A stretch of 64,000 nucleotides of DNA from JBGPEQ01 sp050180895 (GTDB taxonomy: Bacteria; Pseudomonadota; Alphaproteobacteria; Dongiales; Dongiaceae), in assembly GCA_050180895.1 (NCBI GenBank), contig JBFXDS010000001.1:558001-622000 (forward strand), read 5' to 3'. The number at the start of each line of letters is the position of its first letter. The stretch's first letter is position 1. The position numbers and the translations under genes were made by a program. Shown here piece by piece: positions 8,696 to 16,642 of this stretch. The notes under the pieces were generated by a model. The model was not told where the DNA came from. It made no database searches and was given only the letters and a program-made list of their open reading frames with translations.

Positions 8696-9517
8696 ATGAC
8701 GCTGTCGCGCACGGTCGAACGCACCACGAAATATCTGCGCCGCAATCTGCGGAAGACCTATCGCCGTCCGGCGCCGGCGTCGCGGACGAAGCCGGAACTC
8801 GTCCTGCTCGACGTCGCGCCTGGCATTGCGCCCAGCGGCAAGCCGCCGGTGCGCATCTTCCTTGGCACCGAGCCGGCCCAGCATCGCGCGGAACGCGTCT
8901 TCGTCTGGTCGGTGGAGAAGGCGCGCGACCCGTCGCGGCGTTACGAGATTCATCTCATGAAGGATCTCGTCGGCTTCAACCGTTGGTGGTGGACGACAGG
9001 GTTCACCAACTACCGCCTGGCCATTCCACATCTGGCCGGAAGCCAGGGCCGCGCGATCTACAACGATGTCGATCAGGTCTACCTTGCTGATCCCGGCGAG
9101 CTATTCGACACGCCCATGGAGGGCCACGGGTTCCTCGCGATCAGCGCCGAGAATAGGACCGGCGGCGTGCCTTTCGATTCCTCTGTCATGCTCATCGATT
9201 GCGAGAAGATGAACAGGCTGTGGACGCTTGCCGAGGCGCAGAGCGAACGCAAGAGCGCGATGCTCAACAAGGTGGCGGCGATCCCCGGCCTCTGGGGCCA
9301 ACTGGCCCCTGAATGGAACGCCCGCGACGCGGAATATGTTCCCGGCAAGTCGAAGCTCATTCACTATACCAAGCTGAAGACACAACCCTGGCAGCCTTTT
9401 CCGCAACTCTATGACTACCGGATCGCGCCGGAAGGCGAGGTCTGGCTGGATCTCGAGCGCGCGGCCGATGCCGCCGGCTTCCGGGTCAGCGCCACGGCCG
9501 AATCGCGGGCCGCGTAG
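8696..9517 (+). CDS. Glycosyltransferase-like protein (stand-alone paralogue of the fusion N-terminus)
   Basis: A 273-residue protein closely similar to residues 1-245 of the fusion at 4940. Shared pieces include PPVRIFLGTEPAQHRAER, YEIHLMKDLVGFNRWWW and the metal-binding motif NDVDQVYLADP (123-133), ending with WLDLERAADAAGF. The ATG at 8696 is preceded by a good ribosome site (GAGGGGAAGAG). The first 50 residues are basic and differ from the fusion. It probably transfers a sugar to a surface glycan acceptor. It is followed 6 bases later by a hydratase-like gene and so is probably co-transcribed with it. Confidence 0.75.
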   Translation: MTLSRTVERTTKYLRRNLRKTYRRPAPASRTKPELVLLDVAPGIAPSGKPPVRIFLGTEPAQHRAERVFVWSVEKARDPSRRYEIHLMKDLVGFNRWWWTTGFTNYRLAIPHLAGSQGRAIYNDVDQVYLADPGELFDTPMEGHGFLAISAENRTGGVPFDSSVMLIDCEKMNRLWTLAEAQSERKSAMLNKVAAIPGLWGQLAPEWNARDAEYVPGKSKLIHYTKLKTQPWQPFPQLYDYRIAPEGEVWLDLERAADAAGFRVSATAESRAA

Positions 9518-9523
9518 CGCATC

Positions 9524-10306
9524 ATGCAGGCCGATCAAGCAGGTCAGGCGGCGGAGATTCTATGGTCGGCTTGGCGGGAGGGCCGTCTGCTGGACGCGCT
9601 ACCGGCCGCCTGCCGGCCGCGCGACCTGGATGAGGGCTACGCGATCCAGGCGGCGATGGGGCGGCATCACGATGGCGACCTGATCGGCTGGAAGATCGCT
9701 GCCACGAGCGCCGCGGGCCAGCGGCATATCGGCGTCGAGGAGCCGCTGGGCGGCCGGCTGTTCGCTGCGTTCCGTCATGGCGACGGCGCCCGGCTCCCCG
9801 CCGGCGGCCTGCATATGCGCGTCGCCGAGGCGGAGTTCGCGTTCCGCTTGGCGCGCGATCTGCCGCCGCGGGCCGGCGCGTACGCGATCGAGGAGGTGAT
9901 GACGGCCGTTGCCACCCTGCATCTGGCCATCGAGGTGCCGGATTCGCGCTATCGGGATTTTGCGCGGGTCGGCGCGCCGCAGCTCGTCGCCGATGATTCC
10001 TGCGCCGGCTTCTTCGTGCTGGGTCGCGAGGTCGCGGACTGGCGGGGCCTCGATCTCACCGCCCATGCCGTCGTCGCCCACAAGAACGGCGCGGTCGCGG
10101 AGCGCGGCAGCGGTGCCAACGTGCTGGGCGACCCGCGCTTGGCGCTGACCTGGCTCGCCAATGATCGGTCCCGGCGGGGCGACGGTCTTCGAGCCGGCGA
10201 GATCGTCACCACCGGCACCTGCGTCAAGCCGGTGACGATAGCACCGGGCGATGAAGTGGTGGCCGATTTCGGCGTACTCGGAACGGTCCGCGTGGCATTC
10301 AGCTGA
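9524..10306 (+). CDS. 2-keto-4-pentenoate hydratase / FAH-family protein
   Basis: A 260-residue cytoplasmic enzyme of the MhpD/fumarylacetoacetate hydrolase superfamily. Recognisable parts are the helical N-terminus with EGYAIQ and GWKIAATSAAGQ (about residues 57-68), the metal-ligand region VAEAEFAFRL (about 100-109), an LHLAIEVPDSRY segment, and the C-terminal GEIVTTGTCVKPVTIAPGD. Members hydrate 2-hydroxypentadienoate-type products of aromatic ring cleavage or act on related keto acids. It starts 6 bases after a glycosyltransferase gene, an unusual partner, and no other aromatic-degradation gene is nearby, so its physiological substrate is unclear. Confidence 0.85.
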   Translation: MQADQAGQAAEILWSAWREGRLLDALPAACRPRDLDEGYAIQAAMGRHHDGDLIGWKIAATSAAGQRHIGVEEPLGGRLFAAFRHGDGARLPAGGLHMRVAEAEFAFRLARDLPPRAGAYAIEEVMTAVATLHLAIEVPDSRYRDFARVGAPQLVADDSCAGFFVLGREVADWRGLDLTAHAVVAHKNGAVAERGSGANVLGDPRLALTWLANDRSRRGDGLRAGEIVTTGTCVKPVTIAPGDEVVADFGVLGTVRVAFS

Positions 10307-10339
10307 GGGCGCCGCTTGCGGGCGGCTTCGATGGTCGGC

Positions 10340-10681
10340 TCAGGCGATCGTCTTGCCATCGAACGGGTTGTGGCCGCTACGGTCCTCGATCTCGATCACC
10401 CAAAGGTCCGGATCGCGACCGATGGCGCGCGCGATGTAGGCGTCGGCCTCCGCCTCGGCCACCAGCTGACCGCCGAGCGCAGGCAGCCAGCCGAGCCGTC
10501 CCTCGAGGTCGCGGGCCTGCGTCAGGATGCGGCAGCCGGCCTCGAGCTGGTTGAGCTTCAGCAGCACCGTGCCGCGCTCTGCCTCGCCCCGGCGCACCAG
10601 CACGGCCGGCATCGCCTGCGCGGAGCAGCGGCGCAGATGAACCTGCACCCATAGCTCGGTCGGCAGGCGGTCGTCCGACAA
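10340..10681 (-). CDS. DUF1491 family protein
   Basis: A small (113-residue) conserved alphaproteobacterial protein. LPTELWVQVHLRRCSAQAM, VLVRRGEAERGTVLLKLN and the end DLWVIEIEDRSG are the pattern of DUF1491, whose function is unknown. The only usable start is the TTG at 10681, which lies 9 bases beyond the stop of the upstream small gene; an in-frame stop at 10691-10693 rules out anything earlier, so translation is probably coupled. Confidence 0.85.
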   Translation of the reverse strand: MSDDRLPTELWVQVHLRRCSAQAMPAVLVRRGEAERGTVLLKLNQLEAGCRILTQARDLEGRLGWLPALGGQLVAEAEADAYIARAIGRDPDLWVIEIEDRSGHNPFDGKTIA

Positions 10682-10690
10682 TTTGGCAGC

Positions 10691-10987
10691 TCAGTCGCAG
10701 CAGAACGGGCGGTTCGCCGGGTCGAGCGCGTCCTTCAGGGACACGGTCTTGCGGGGTGACCCACTCGCCTCCGCCGGCGGCATGAGGTCGAGCGGACCGG
10801 CGGCCCCAGCCGGCGCATCTCGATAGAGGCCGTCGCGTCGCCACACACACGGGCCGAACATGCGGACCTCGCCATAGACGAGTTCATCGTCCACGGAGAC
10901 ACGGCTGATGGTCGCCTCGCTGCGGTCGCGCGTCCGTAAAATCATTCCGCGACGGCAGATAGCGATGAAGTCGAAATTGACCGTCAC
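10691..10987 (-). CDS. Small hypothetical protein upstream of DUF1491
   Basis: A 98-residue soluble protein with a short beta-rich core (FDFIAICRRGMILRTRDRS, VYGEVRMFGPCVWRRDGLY) ending in the motif PLDLMPP. Small proteins with this layout occur in Rhodospirillales and relatives, but no function is known to me. The GTG at 10987 gives the typical VTVNFD start; an ATG 22 codons earlier (11053) would add a basic extension that looks non-homologous. It forms a two-gene unit with the DUF1491 gene. Confidence 0.6.
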   Translation of the reverse strand: MTVNFDFIAICRRGMILRTRDRSEATISRVSVDDELVYGEVRMFGPCVWRRDGLYRDAPAGAAGPLDLMPPAEASGSPRKTVSLKDALDPANRPFCCD

Positions 10988-11091
10988 GGCCTCAGCCCTT
11001 CGGAGCTTGCCTCGCAATGCCGGCAAAATAGGCCGTCGCGGCGTCCGTCGCAACGCCCGCTTGCCGATGCTGCCGCCACTTCAAGGCGCTT

Positions 11092-11120
11092 ACCCTGCGG
11101 CCGGCATTGGATTAGAATAT
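11092..11120 (+). promoter_or_regulatory. Promoter-like motif upstream of the glycine-zipper protein
   Basis: ACCCTGCGGCCG (11092-11103) followed by TAGAATAT (11113-11120), about 60 bases before the start at 11180. The same two blocks at nearly the same distance occur at 4846-4873. TAGAAT is a plausible -10 box. It is recorded as a possible shared promoter type only. Confidence 0.3.
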
Positions 11121-11179
11121 AGACCGCTAGCGAAGCAGTGCGTGTGAGGTCGGCGTTCGCTCTCTGAAGGGAGGCGCCC

Positions 11180-11791
11180 ATGCCCGATATCAGCATTCGC
11201 GAAGCCGTCGGCGTGTTTCATGACGATCGCTCGCTGCAGTCCGCCGTCGACGCGCTCCTCATCGCCGGGTTCGATCAATCCCATCTCAGCCTTCTGGCAG
11301 GCCAGCGTGCCATCGAGTCGAAGCTGGGGCACCGTTTCGAGAAGGTCGCCGAGCTCGAAGACGACCCGGCCGTGCCGACTCAGGCTTTCGTCGACATCGA
11401 TTCGCGGACGGAGGCGAAAGGCGCCATTGTCGGCGGTCTGTTCTATGTCGGGGCGGTCGCCTCGGCCGGAATCGTCGTCGCCTCCGGCGGCACGGCGGCA
11501 GCGGCCCTGATCGCCGGGGCCGTGGCCGGAGGCGCCGGCGGCCTCGTCGGTGCCGCCTTCGCGCGCTTCCTGGAGCACCGGCATGCGCACCGTCTGCAGC
11601 AGCAGCTCGACCATGGCGGACTGCTCCTCTGGGTGCGCACGCCGACAGCCGGGGACGAGCGCCGCGCCATCGAGATCCTGCGGGCGCACGGCGCCGACGA
11701 CGTGCATGTGCACGATCTGCCGGAGCAGCACTACGACCGCAGCGGCGGCGTCTCCTACGAGATGAGCTTCATGAAGCGGCTGGGCATGTAG
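11180..11791 (+). CDS. Glycine-zipper membrane protein, general-stress-like
   Basis: A 203-residue protein. Residues about 1-45 form a small alpha/beta domain (EAVGVFHDDRSLQSAVDALL, then GFDQSHLSLLA) of the type seen in general stress protein 17M and low-temperature-induced proteins. A glycine/alanine-rich segment (about 80-128, GAIVGG to GLVGAAF) has two hydrophobic stretches likely to lie in the inner membrane. The tail (LLLWVRTPTAGDERRAIEIL) resembles the second half of the same domain. The ATG at 11180 follows GAAGGGAGG. The role is inferred to be envelope or stress related. Confidence 0.6.
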   Translation: MPDISIREAVGVFHDDRSLQSAVDALLIAGFDQSHLSLLAGQRAIESKLGHRFEKVAELEDDPAVPTQAFVDIDSRTEAKGAIVGGLFYVGAVASAGIVVASGGTAAAALIAGAVAGGAGGLVGAAFARFLEHRHAHRLQQQLDHGGLLLWVRTPTAGDERRAIEILRAHGADDVHVHDLPEQHYDRSGGVSYEMSFMKRLGM

Positions 11792-11800
11792 CGCGGCGGC

Positions 11801-12235
11801 TCAGCGGCCGGCCAGCACGTAGTCGCGCAGCGATTCGACCTCCAGCTTGGTCTCGTCGAGGCGGTACTTGACGACGTCGCCGATGCTGACGATGCCGATC
11901 AGCCGGCCGTCCTCCACCACCGGCAGATGCCGGAAGCGGTGGGCCGTCATCACGCCCATGATGTCGGCGATGGTGTCGCTCATGGTGCAGGTGCGGACCT
12001 CGCGAGTCATCAAGTCCGCGACCGCGAGCTCCGCCACGGCGCCGCCGTGTTGAGCGAGGCCGCGCACGATGTCGCGCTCGGAGATGATGCCGATGATGGC
12101 ATCGTCTGCGTTCGTGACCAGGACCGCGCCGATACGGTGCTTCGCCAGCATTTGGCTGGTGGCTGCGACCGTCGCGTCCGGTTTGATCGTGATGACGCGG
12201 TCGCCCTTGACACTCAGGATGTCACGGACATGCAT
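11801..12235 (-). CDS. CBS-domain protein
   Basis: A 144-residue protein made of two CBS domains (about 7-63 and 74-130). The first carries IGAVLVTNADDAIIGIISER and the second FRHLPVVEDGRLIGIVSIGD, the usual CBS beta-strand signatures that bind adenine nucleotides. The ATG at 12235 has a strong ribosome site, GGAGG, 7 bases upstream; the open frame extends 48 codons further but without one. It is convergent with the glycine-zipper gene, 9 bases away. Stand-alone CBS pairs usually act as energy sensors; the target is unknown. Confidence 0.9.
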   Translation of the reverse strand: MHVRDILSVKGDRVITIKPDATVAATSQMLAKHRIGAVLVTNADDAIIGIISERDIVRGLAQHGGAVAELAVADLMTREVRTCTMSDTIADIMGVMTAHRFRHLPVVEDGRLIGIVSIGDVVKYRLDETKLEVESLRDYVLAGR

Positions 12236-12439
12236 AGTTGCCTCCGTTCCTTCAGGCTGGACACGCGCAGGGCGCGGCATCCGGGCGCGGCTCTCCGACG
12301 GAGGCGCGACGGCCTCGTCGACCGTGCACATGATATAGTATCGCGGATGAGAGATGCGGGCCAGCGCGAACCCCAGCATGGCGTTGCGCGTCTGTAATTT
12401 GCCACATAGATGGAGCGGCTCCTCTACGGCGGTCGAATA

Positions 12440-12456
12440 TGCTGCGTCGCAGCATG
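12440..12456. promoter_or_regulatory. Perfect palindrome between the CBS and GST genes
   Basis: ATGCTGCG-T-CGCAGCAT is a perfect 8+8 inverted repeat in the 292-base divergent region. It lies about 70 bases upstream of the GST start. Its size suits a dimeric regulator, but no regulator is identified. Confidence 0.4.
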
Positions 12457-12527
12457 ACGTCAGCTTGCGTGATCTCCGCCGCTGTGACTACGCTGGGGTA
12501 GGAAGCAATCAGAGGGGAGACTCCGCC

Positions 12528-13172
12528 GTGGCCGCACCGGTCCTCTACGGTCCTGCGTACAGCACATATGCACGCACCGCGCGCCTTGCCCTCGAGGAGA
12601 AGGGCGTGGACTACAAGCTTGAGGAGGTCGACATCCTGCAGGGCGCGGGACAGACGCCGGCCTACCTGAAGCGCCAGCCGTTCGGCAAGGTTCCGGCCTT
12701 CGAGCATGACGGCCTCGCGCTTTACGAGACCGCGGCCATCGCCCGCTATGTTGACGAGGCGTTTCCAGGCGCCCGGCTGCAGCCTGCCGATCCGAAGCGG
12801 CGGGCCCGCATGGCGCAGTTCGTCTCCGTGATCGACTCCTATGCCTATCCGAACCTCATCGGCAAGGTCGTCTGGCAGCGGGGCGTCGTGCCGCTGCTGG
12901 GCGGCGTGGCCGATGAGAAGGTCGTGTCGGACGCGATGCCGATGGTGGAGAAGGCCGTGGCCGCGTTGGAGGCGCTGACCGACGGCACGGGCCCGTTCCT
13001 GTGCGGGCCGGAGATCAGCCTTGCCGACCTCCATCTCGTCCCCGTGATCGCCTACTTCAGCGGCACGCCCGAAGGGAAAAAATTGCTGTCGACCACCCCG
13101 CGACTCAGCCGCTGGTGGCAGTCGATCAGTACGCGGCCGAGCGTCGTGAAGACGGAACCGAAGCTCGGCTGA
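12528..13172 (+). CDS. Glutathione S-transferase family protein
   Basis: A 214-residue cytoplasmic protein with an N-terminal thioredoxin-fold glutathione site (LYGPAYSTYARTARLALEEK; RQPFGKVPAFEHD; LYETAAIARYVDEAF) and an all-helical C-terminal domain with the N-capping segment ISLADLHLVPVIAYF. It probably conjugates or reduces substrates with glutathione. The GTG at 12528 follows GAGGGGAGA at good spacing; upstream codons are not conserved in character. The catalytic residue is probably the Ser/Thr of the AYSTYARTAR loop. Confidence 0.85.
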   Translation: MAAPVLYGPAYSTYARTARLALEEKGVDYKLEEVDILQGAGQTPAYLKRQPFGKVPAFEHDGLALYETAAIARYVDEAFPGARLQPADPKRRARMAQFVSVIDSYAYPNLIGKVVWQRGVVPLLGGVADEKVVSDAMPMVEKAVAALEALTDGTGPFLCGPEISLADLHLVPVIAYFSGTPEGKKLLSTTPRLSRWWQSISTRPSVVKTEPKLG

Positions 13173-13452
13173 GCCGGCTGCCGCGCGCGCCGAAAGGAAG
13201 CGTCGCGCGCCGTTTCATCCGGGTATCGCCAACGACGCCGATCCGCAAGCCGCTCTCCGTGGAGCGCGCCGCGCACACGCGGAATTGCTCCGCGACGGCG
13301 AATGGCGGTAGGTTGATCGCATGGGTCGCGCGTCCTTGTCGGCGGGGACAGGCGGAGTGGTCGCCTCGGAAATCGCAAACTTGAATCGCAGAGTTTCCTG
13401 TCCACCGAGCGCATGGCCCGGCCGACTCTGCAGCCGGCCGGCAAGTTAAGGA

Positions 13453-14454
13453 ATGACCGTGAACGAGCCCCTCGCTAATCCGCAGCCCGTCGATGCCGCC
13501 GTCACGCCCCGTTTCGGCGCCATTCCCACCTTCATGCGCTTGCCCTATGTGACGGACCCCGCGAAGGTGGACATCGCGCTCATCGGCGTGCCCTGGGATG
13601 GCGGCACCACCAACCGCGCCGGCGCCCGCCACGGCCCGCGCGAAATCCGCAACATGTCGAGCTTCATGCGCAAGGTGCATCATGTCAGCCGCATCGCGCC
13701 CTACGAGATCGCCCGCATCGCCGATCTCGGCGACGCCCCGGTCAACCCGATCGACCTCATGGACACGCTCGGCCGCGTCGAGCGCTTCTATGCCAAGGTG
13801 CATGCGGCGGGGGCGCTGCCGCTCTCGGCCGGCGGCGACCATCTGATCACCCTGCCGATCTTTCGCGCCATCGCCGCGGGCCGGCCCGTCGGCATGATCC
13901 ATGTCGACGCCCACTCCGACACCAACGACCGCTATTTCGGCGATAACAAATACACTCACGGCACGCCGTTCCGCCGGGCCGTGGAAGAGGGGTTGCTCGA
14001 CCCGAAGCGCACGATCCAGATCGGCATTCGCGGCTCGATCTACAGCGCCCGAGACATGGAGTTTGCCGAGAACGCCGGCATGCGCGTCGTCTACATGGAG
14101 GAGTTCGCAAAGCTCGGGGTGGAGAAGACGATCAAGGAGGCGCGCCGGGTCGCCGGCAGGGGTCCGACCTACATCAGCTTCGACGTCGACGGCCTCGATC
14201 CGGTCTACGCGCCCGGCACCGGGACGCCCGAGGTCGGCGGCCTGACGACGCTGGAGGCGCAGCATGTCCTGCGCGGCCTGCAGGGCCTCGATCTCGTCGG
14301 CGGTGACGTGGTCGAAGTCGCGCCGCCCTTCGACCCCAGTGGCAATACTGCCCTGGTCGGTGCGACAATCATGTTCGAGATCATGTGCCTGCTGGCCGAT
14401 GCCGTGTCGCGCCGGCGGCAGAACAATCGCCGATCTGCCCGGGGATCGCGATGA
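13453..14454 (+). CDS. speB: Agmatinase / guanidinobutyrase-like ureohydrolase
   Basis: A 333-residue cytoplasmic enzyme that splits a guanidino compound into urea and an amine using two manganese ions. All metal ligands are visible: GGDH (His130), HVDAHSDT (Asp152, His154, Asp156) and SFDVDGLDP (Asp244, Asp246). RFGAIPTFMRLP and HGTPFRRAVEEGLLD are more like the Pseudomonas guanidinobutyrase/guanidinopropionase group than Escherichia SpeB, so the substrate may be agmatine, 4-guanidinobutyrate or another guanidine. The 280-base region before it shows no recognisable riboswitch. It is followed after 40 bases by a NitT/TauT-type importer, suggesting uptake and use of a nitrogen compound. speB is the conventional symbol, not a proven one. 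Confidence 0.85.
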   Translation: MTVNEPLANPQPVDAAVTPRFGAIPTFMRLPYVTDPAKVDIALIGVPWDGGTTNRAGARHGPREIRNMSSFMRKVHHVSRIAPYEIARIADLGDAPVNPIDLMDTLGRVERFYAKVHAAGALPLSAGGDHLITLPIFRAIAAGRPVGMIHVDAHSDTNDRYFGDNKYTHGTPFRRAVEEGLLDPKRTIQIGIRGSIYSARDMEFAENAGMRVVYMEEFAKLGVEKTIKEARRVAGRGPTYISFDVDGLDPVYAPGTGTPEVGGLTTLEAQHVLRGLQGLDLVGGDVVEVAPPFDPSGNTALVGATIMFEIMCLLADAVSRRRQNNRRSARGSR

Positions 14455-14494
14455 CACCGGAGAAAACACGAAAACAACGACAGGGAGAGCGACA

Positions 14495-15502
14495 ATGAAC
14501 CTTCGAACCAGATTGATGTTTGCCGCCGCTTTGGGGTTTGCCACTCTCGGTCAGGGCACCACAGCCCTGGCGCAGGACACGCTGAGCTGCGCCTACCCCT
14601 TCTGGCCCGGCTTCGCGCCGGTGCACCTGGCCAACGAGCTCGGCTACTTCGCGGAGGAGGGGCTGACGGTCAACGAGACCTTCGACGACGACCGCAGCAA
14701 CGTGCTGCCGGCGCTGGAGCGCGGCGACATCCAGTGCGACATGCGGACGGTCGGCGAGCACCAGGGCCGCCCGCGCACGCCGGAGACGCAGGGCACGATC
14801 ATCGGCACCATTGACATCTCGCTCGGTGGCGACGGCGTGGTCGCCGACGGCTCGATCCAGACGGCCGCCGATCTCAAGGGCAAGGTATTCGCCGTCGAGC
14901 CGAACGTGCCGGCGCGCCTGCTGGCGCAGTTGGCGCTGAAGGAGCACGGCCTCACCTTCGACGATCTGGAGATCCGTGACATCGCCTCGGCGGACGCCAT
15001 TGCCGTGTTCGCCGATCCCGATGTCGCTGCCGCCGCCACCTACGAGCCGACCCTGAGCCAGGCGCTCAAGGCCAGCAACAAGCCGGGCGCCCACATCCTC
15101 ATCTCATCCAAGGACTATCCCGGTCTGATCACCGACATCATCACGGCGCGCACCGACGACCTGCGCGCCAATCCCGAGCAGTACCGCAAGTTCCTGCGCG
15201 GCATCTACCGGGCGATCGACTACTTCAACGCCAACCGGGAAGAAGCCGTCGCCATCATGGCGCCGCATTTCAAGCTGACGCCGGAAGAGTACGAGGAGGT
15301 CCTGGCGAATCTGGTCTATACGCCCTACGAGCAGGCGGTCGAGTACATGGGCACGAATGGCCAGCGCGGCAAGCTGCACGACCTGTTCGACACGGTGATG
15401 CAGCTCAACCTCGAGAACGGGGCAGCCGAGGTGAAGCTCGACTCCAACCAGCAGATCGACAACGCGATCATTACCGATCTGTTCAAGGATCATAAGCGCT
15501 GA
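14495..15502 (+). CDS. ABC transporter substrate-binding protein, NitT/TauT (NMT1/THI5-like) family
   Basis: A 335-residue periplasmic binding protein with a Sec signal peptide ending at about LAQ (residues 25-27). The mature part starts CAYPFWPGFAPVHLANELGY and continues FAEEGLTVNETFDDD, the hallmark of the SsuA/TauA/THI5-like family, with LPALERGDIQCDM as the hinge segment. It would capture a small nitrogen- or sulfur-containing substrate. The ATG at 14495 follows GGGAGAG. It lies between a ureohydrolase and the permease/ATPase of the same importer, so its ligand could be a guanidino compound (inference). Confidence 0.85.
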   Translation: MNLRTRLMFAAALGFATLGQGTTALAQDTLSCAYPFWPGFAPVHLANELGYFAEEGLTVNETFDDDRSNVLPALERGDIQCDMRTVGEHQGRPRTPETQGTIIGTIDISLGGDGVVADGSIQTAADLKGKVFAVEPNVPARLLAQLALKEHGLTFDDLEIRDIASADAIAVFADPDVAAAATYEPTLSQALKASNKPGAHILISSKDYPGLITDIITARTDDLRANPEQYRKFLRGIYRAIDYFNANREEAVAIMAPHFKLTPEEYEEVLANLVYTPYEQAVEYMGTNGQRGKLHDLFDTVMQLNLENGAAEVKLDSNQQIDNAIITDLFKDHKR

Positions 15503-15546
15503 CCGTGCTATGCTGATGCGACAATAAGCATCGAGGTCGCCGCGCA

Positions 15547-16473
15547 TTGGCCGACGCGCCGCTGTTCCAATCGCCCCGTACCGATGCCGGGGTGGGCTCG
15601 AAGCCCGCCCCGGCCGGGGACGTCCGGGATGAGCCGGGACCACTAAGTCGGACGGGGGATCTGCCGCCGCTCAACCCGGAGCCGTCGGTTTGGCATGCCC
15701 TGACGAGCTTTCGCAGCTCGGCCCATCGCTTCGTCGACGTGTATGTGGGGATCCTCGGCGTCACCATCTTCCTGATCGGCTGGCAGCTGGTTGCCGACAT
15801 CATGCTGGCCGACGTCAAGCATCTGCCGTCGCCGCCGGCGGTGATCGTCCGTCTCTATGAACTGCTGACCCAGCACGGCTTCCTCGGCGACATCGCCGTC
15901 AGCCTCTACCGCATCTGGGCGGCGTTCCTGCTCGCCGCTGCCATGGCCATCCCGCTCGGCGTCTGGATGAGCTCGTACCGGCTGGTCAATAGCCTGTCCG
16001 AGCCGCTGATCGACTTCGTCCGCTACCTTCCGGTGCCGGCTTTGGTGCCGCTGACCGTGGTCTGGTTGGGCATCGGCGACACCATGAAGATCGTCCTGCT
16101 CTGGCTCGGCACCTTCCCGCAGCTCGTGCTGCTGATCGCCGACGACGCCAAGCGCGTGCCGCGTGAGTACATCGAGGTCGGCATGACCGTCGGCGCCAAG
16201 CCGCACGCCGTAATCCGTCAGATCATCCTGCCGGCCATGCTGCCGAGCATGGTCGACAATCTGCGCATCACCCTCGGCTGGTGCTGGACCTACGTGGTCG
16301 TCGCCGAGATCGTCGCCTCCAACTCCGGTGTCGGCTTCGTCATCATGTCGGCGCGCCGCTACTACAAGACGCCCGAGATCTTCGCCGGCATCATCACCAT
16401 CGGCATCATCGGCCTGTTCACCGACCAGGCCATCCGCTGGGCCCACCGTCGCTACTTCGCGTATTTGCGATGA
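15547..16473 (+). CDS. ABC transporter permease, NitT/TauT family
   Basis: A 308-residue inner-membrane permease. A polar proline-rich N-terminus of about 60 residues precedes the first membrane segment (YVGILGVTIFLIGWQLVAD); about six segments follow. The EAA-type loop is REYIEVGMTVGAKPHAVIRQ, followed by ILPAMLPS and the family pattern LRITLGWCWTYVVVAEIV. The only start before the conserved part with any ribosome site (GAGG) is the TTG at 15547; a GTG at 15592 is an alternative. It is separated from its ATPase by a palindromic repeat. Confidence 0.85.
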   Translation: MADAPLFQSPRTDAGVGSKPAPAGDVRDEPGPLSRTGDLPPLNPEPSVWHALTSFRSSAHRFVDVYVGILGVTIFLIGWQLVADIMLADVKHLPSPPAVIVRLYELLTQHGFLGDIAVSLYRIWAAFLLAAAMAIPLGVWMSSYRLVNSLSEPLIDFVRYLPVPALVPLTVVWLGIGDTMKIVLLWLGTFPQLVLLIADDAKRVPREYIEVGMTVGAKPHAVIRQIILPAMLPSMVDNLRITLGWCWTYVVVAEIVASNSGVGFVIMSARRYYKTPEIFAGIITIGIIGLFTDQAIRWAHRRYFAYLR

Positions 16474-16524
16474 CGCGACTCATGGCGCGCCCGCAACTGC
16501 GTGCAGGAAGGTGGGATCGGCAAG

Positions 16525-16609
16525 CTGCGTCCTTCGACAGGTTCAGGATGAGGGTCTTTCTTTGTGCCACCAAAATTACCCCTCATCCTGAACCTGTCGA
16601 AGGACGCAG
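16525..16609. repeat. Palindromic repeat, family A copy 1 (intercistronic)
   Basis: An 85-base element with perfect 29-base arms, 16525-16553 and 16581-16609, around a 27-base loop. The arm contains CCTTCGACAGGTTCAGGATG. It lies between the permease and ATPase genes of one operon, where the transcript could form a long hairpin. Related copies are at 47493-47575, 50709-50787 and 63242-63320. Repeats of this sequence are widespread in alphaproteobacterial genomes. Confidence 0.9.
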
Positions 16610-16642
16610 GCTGGTCGTGCAGCGGGTGGGGGATGCTGGCGC

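Noticed and set aside
13173..13452. Possible guanidine riboswitch before the ureohydrolase gene
   Set aside because: No conserved ykkC/mini-ykkC core or paired ACGR loops could be found by eye in this 280-base region.
16525..16609. Family A repeat as a CRISPR unit or simple terminator
   Set aside because: Copies are dispersed singly with different loops and no spacers, and identical elements occur inside coding frames, so neither explanation fits.
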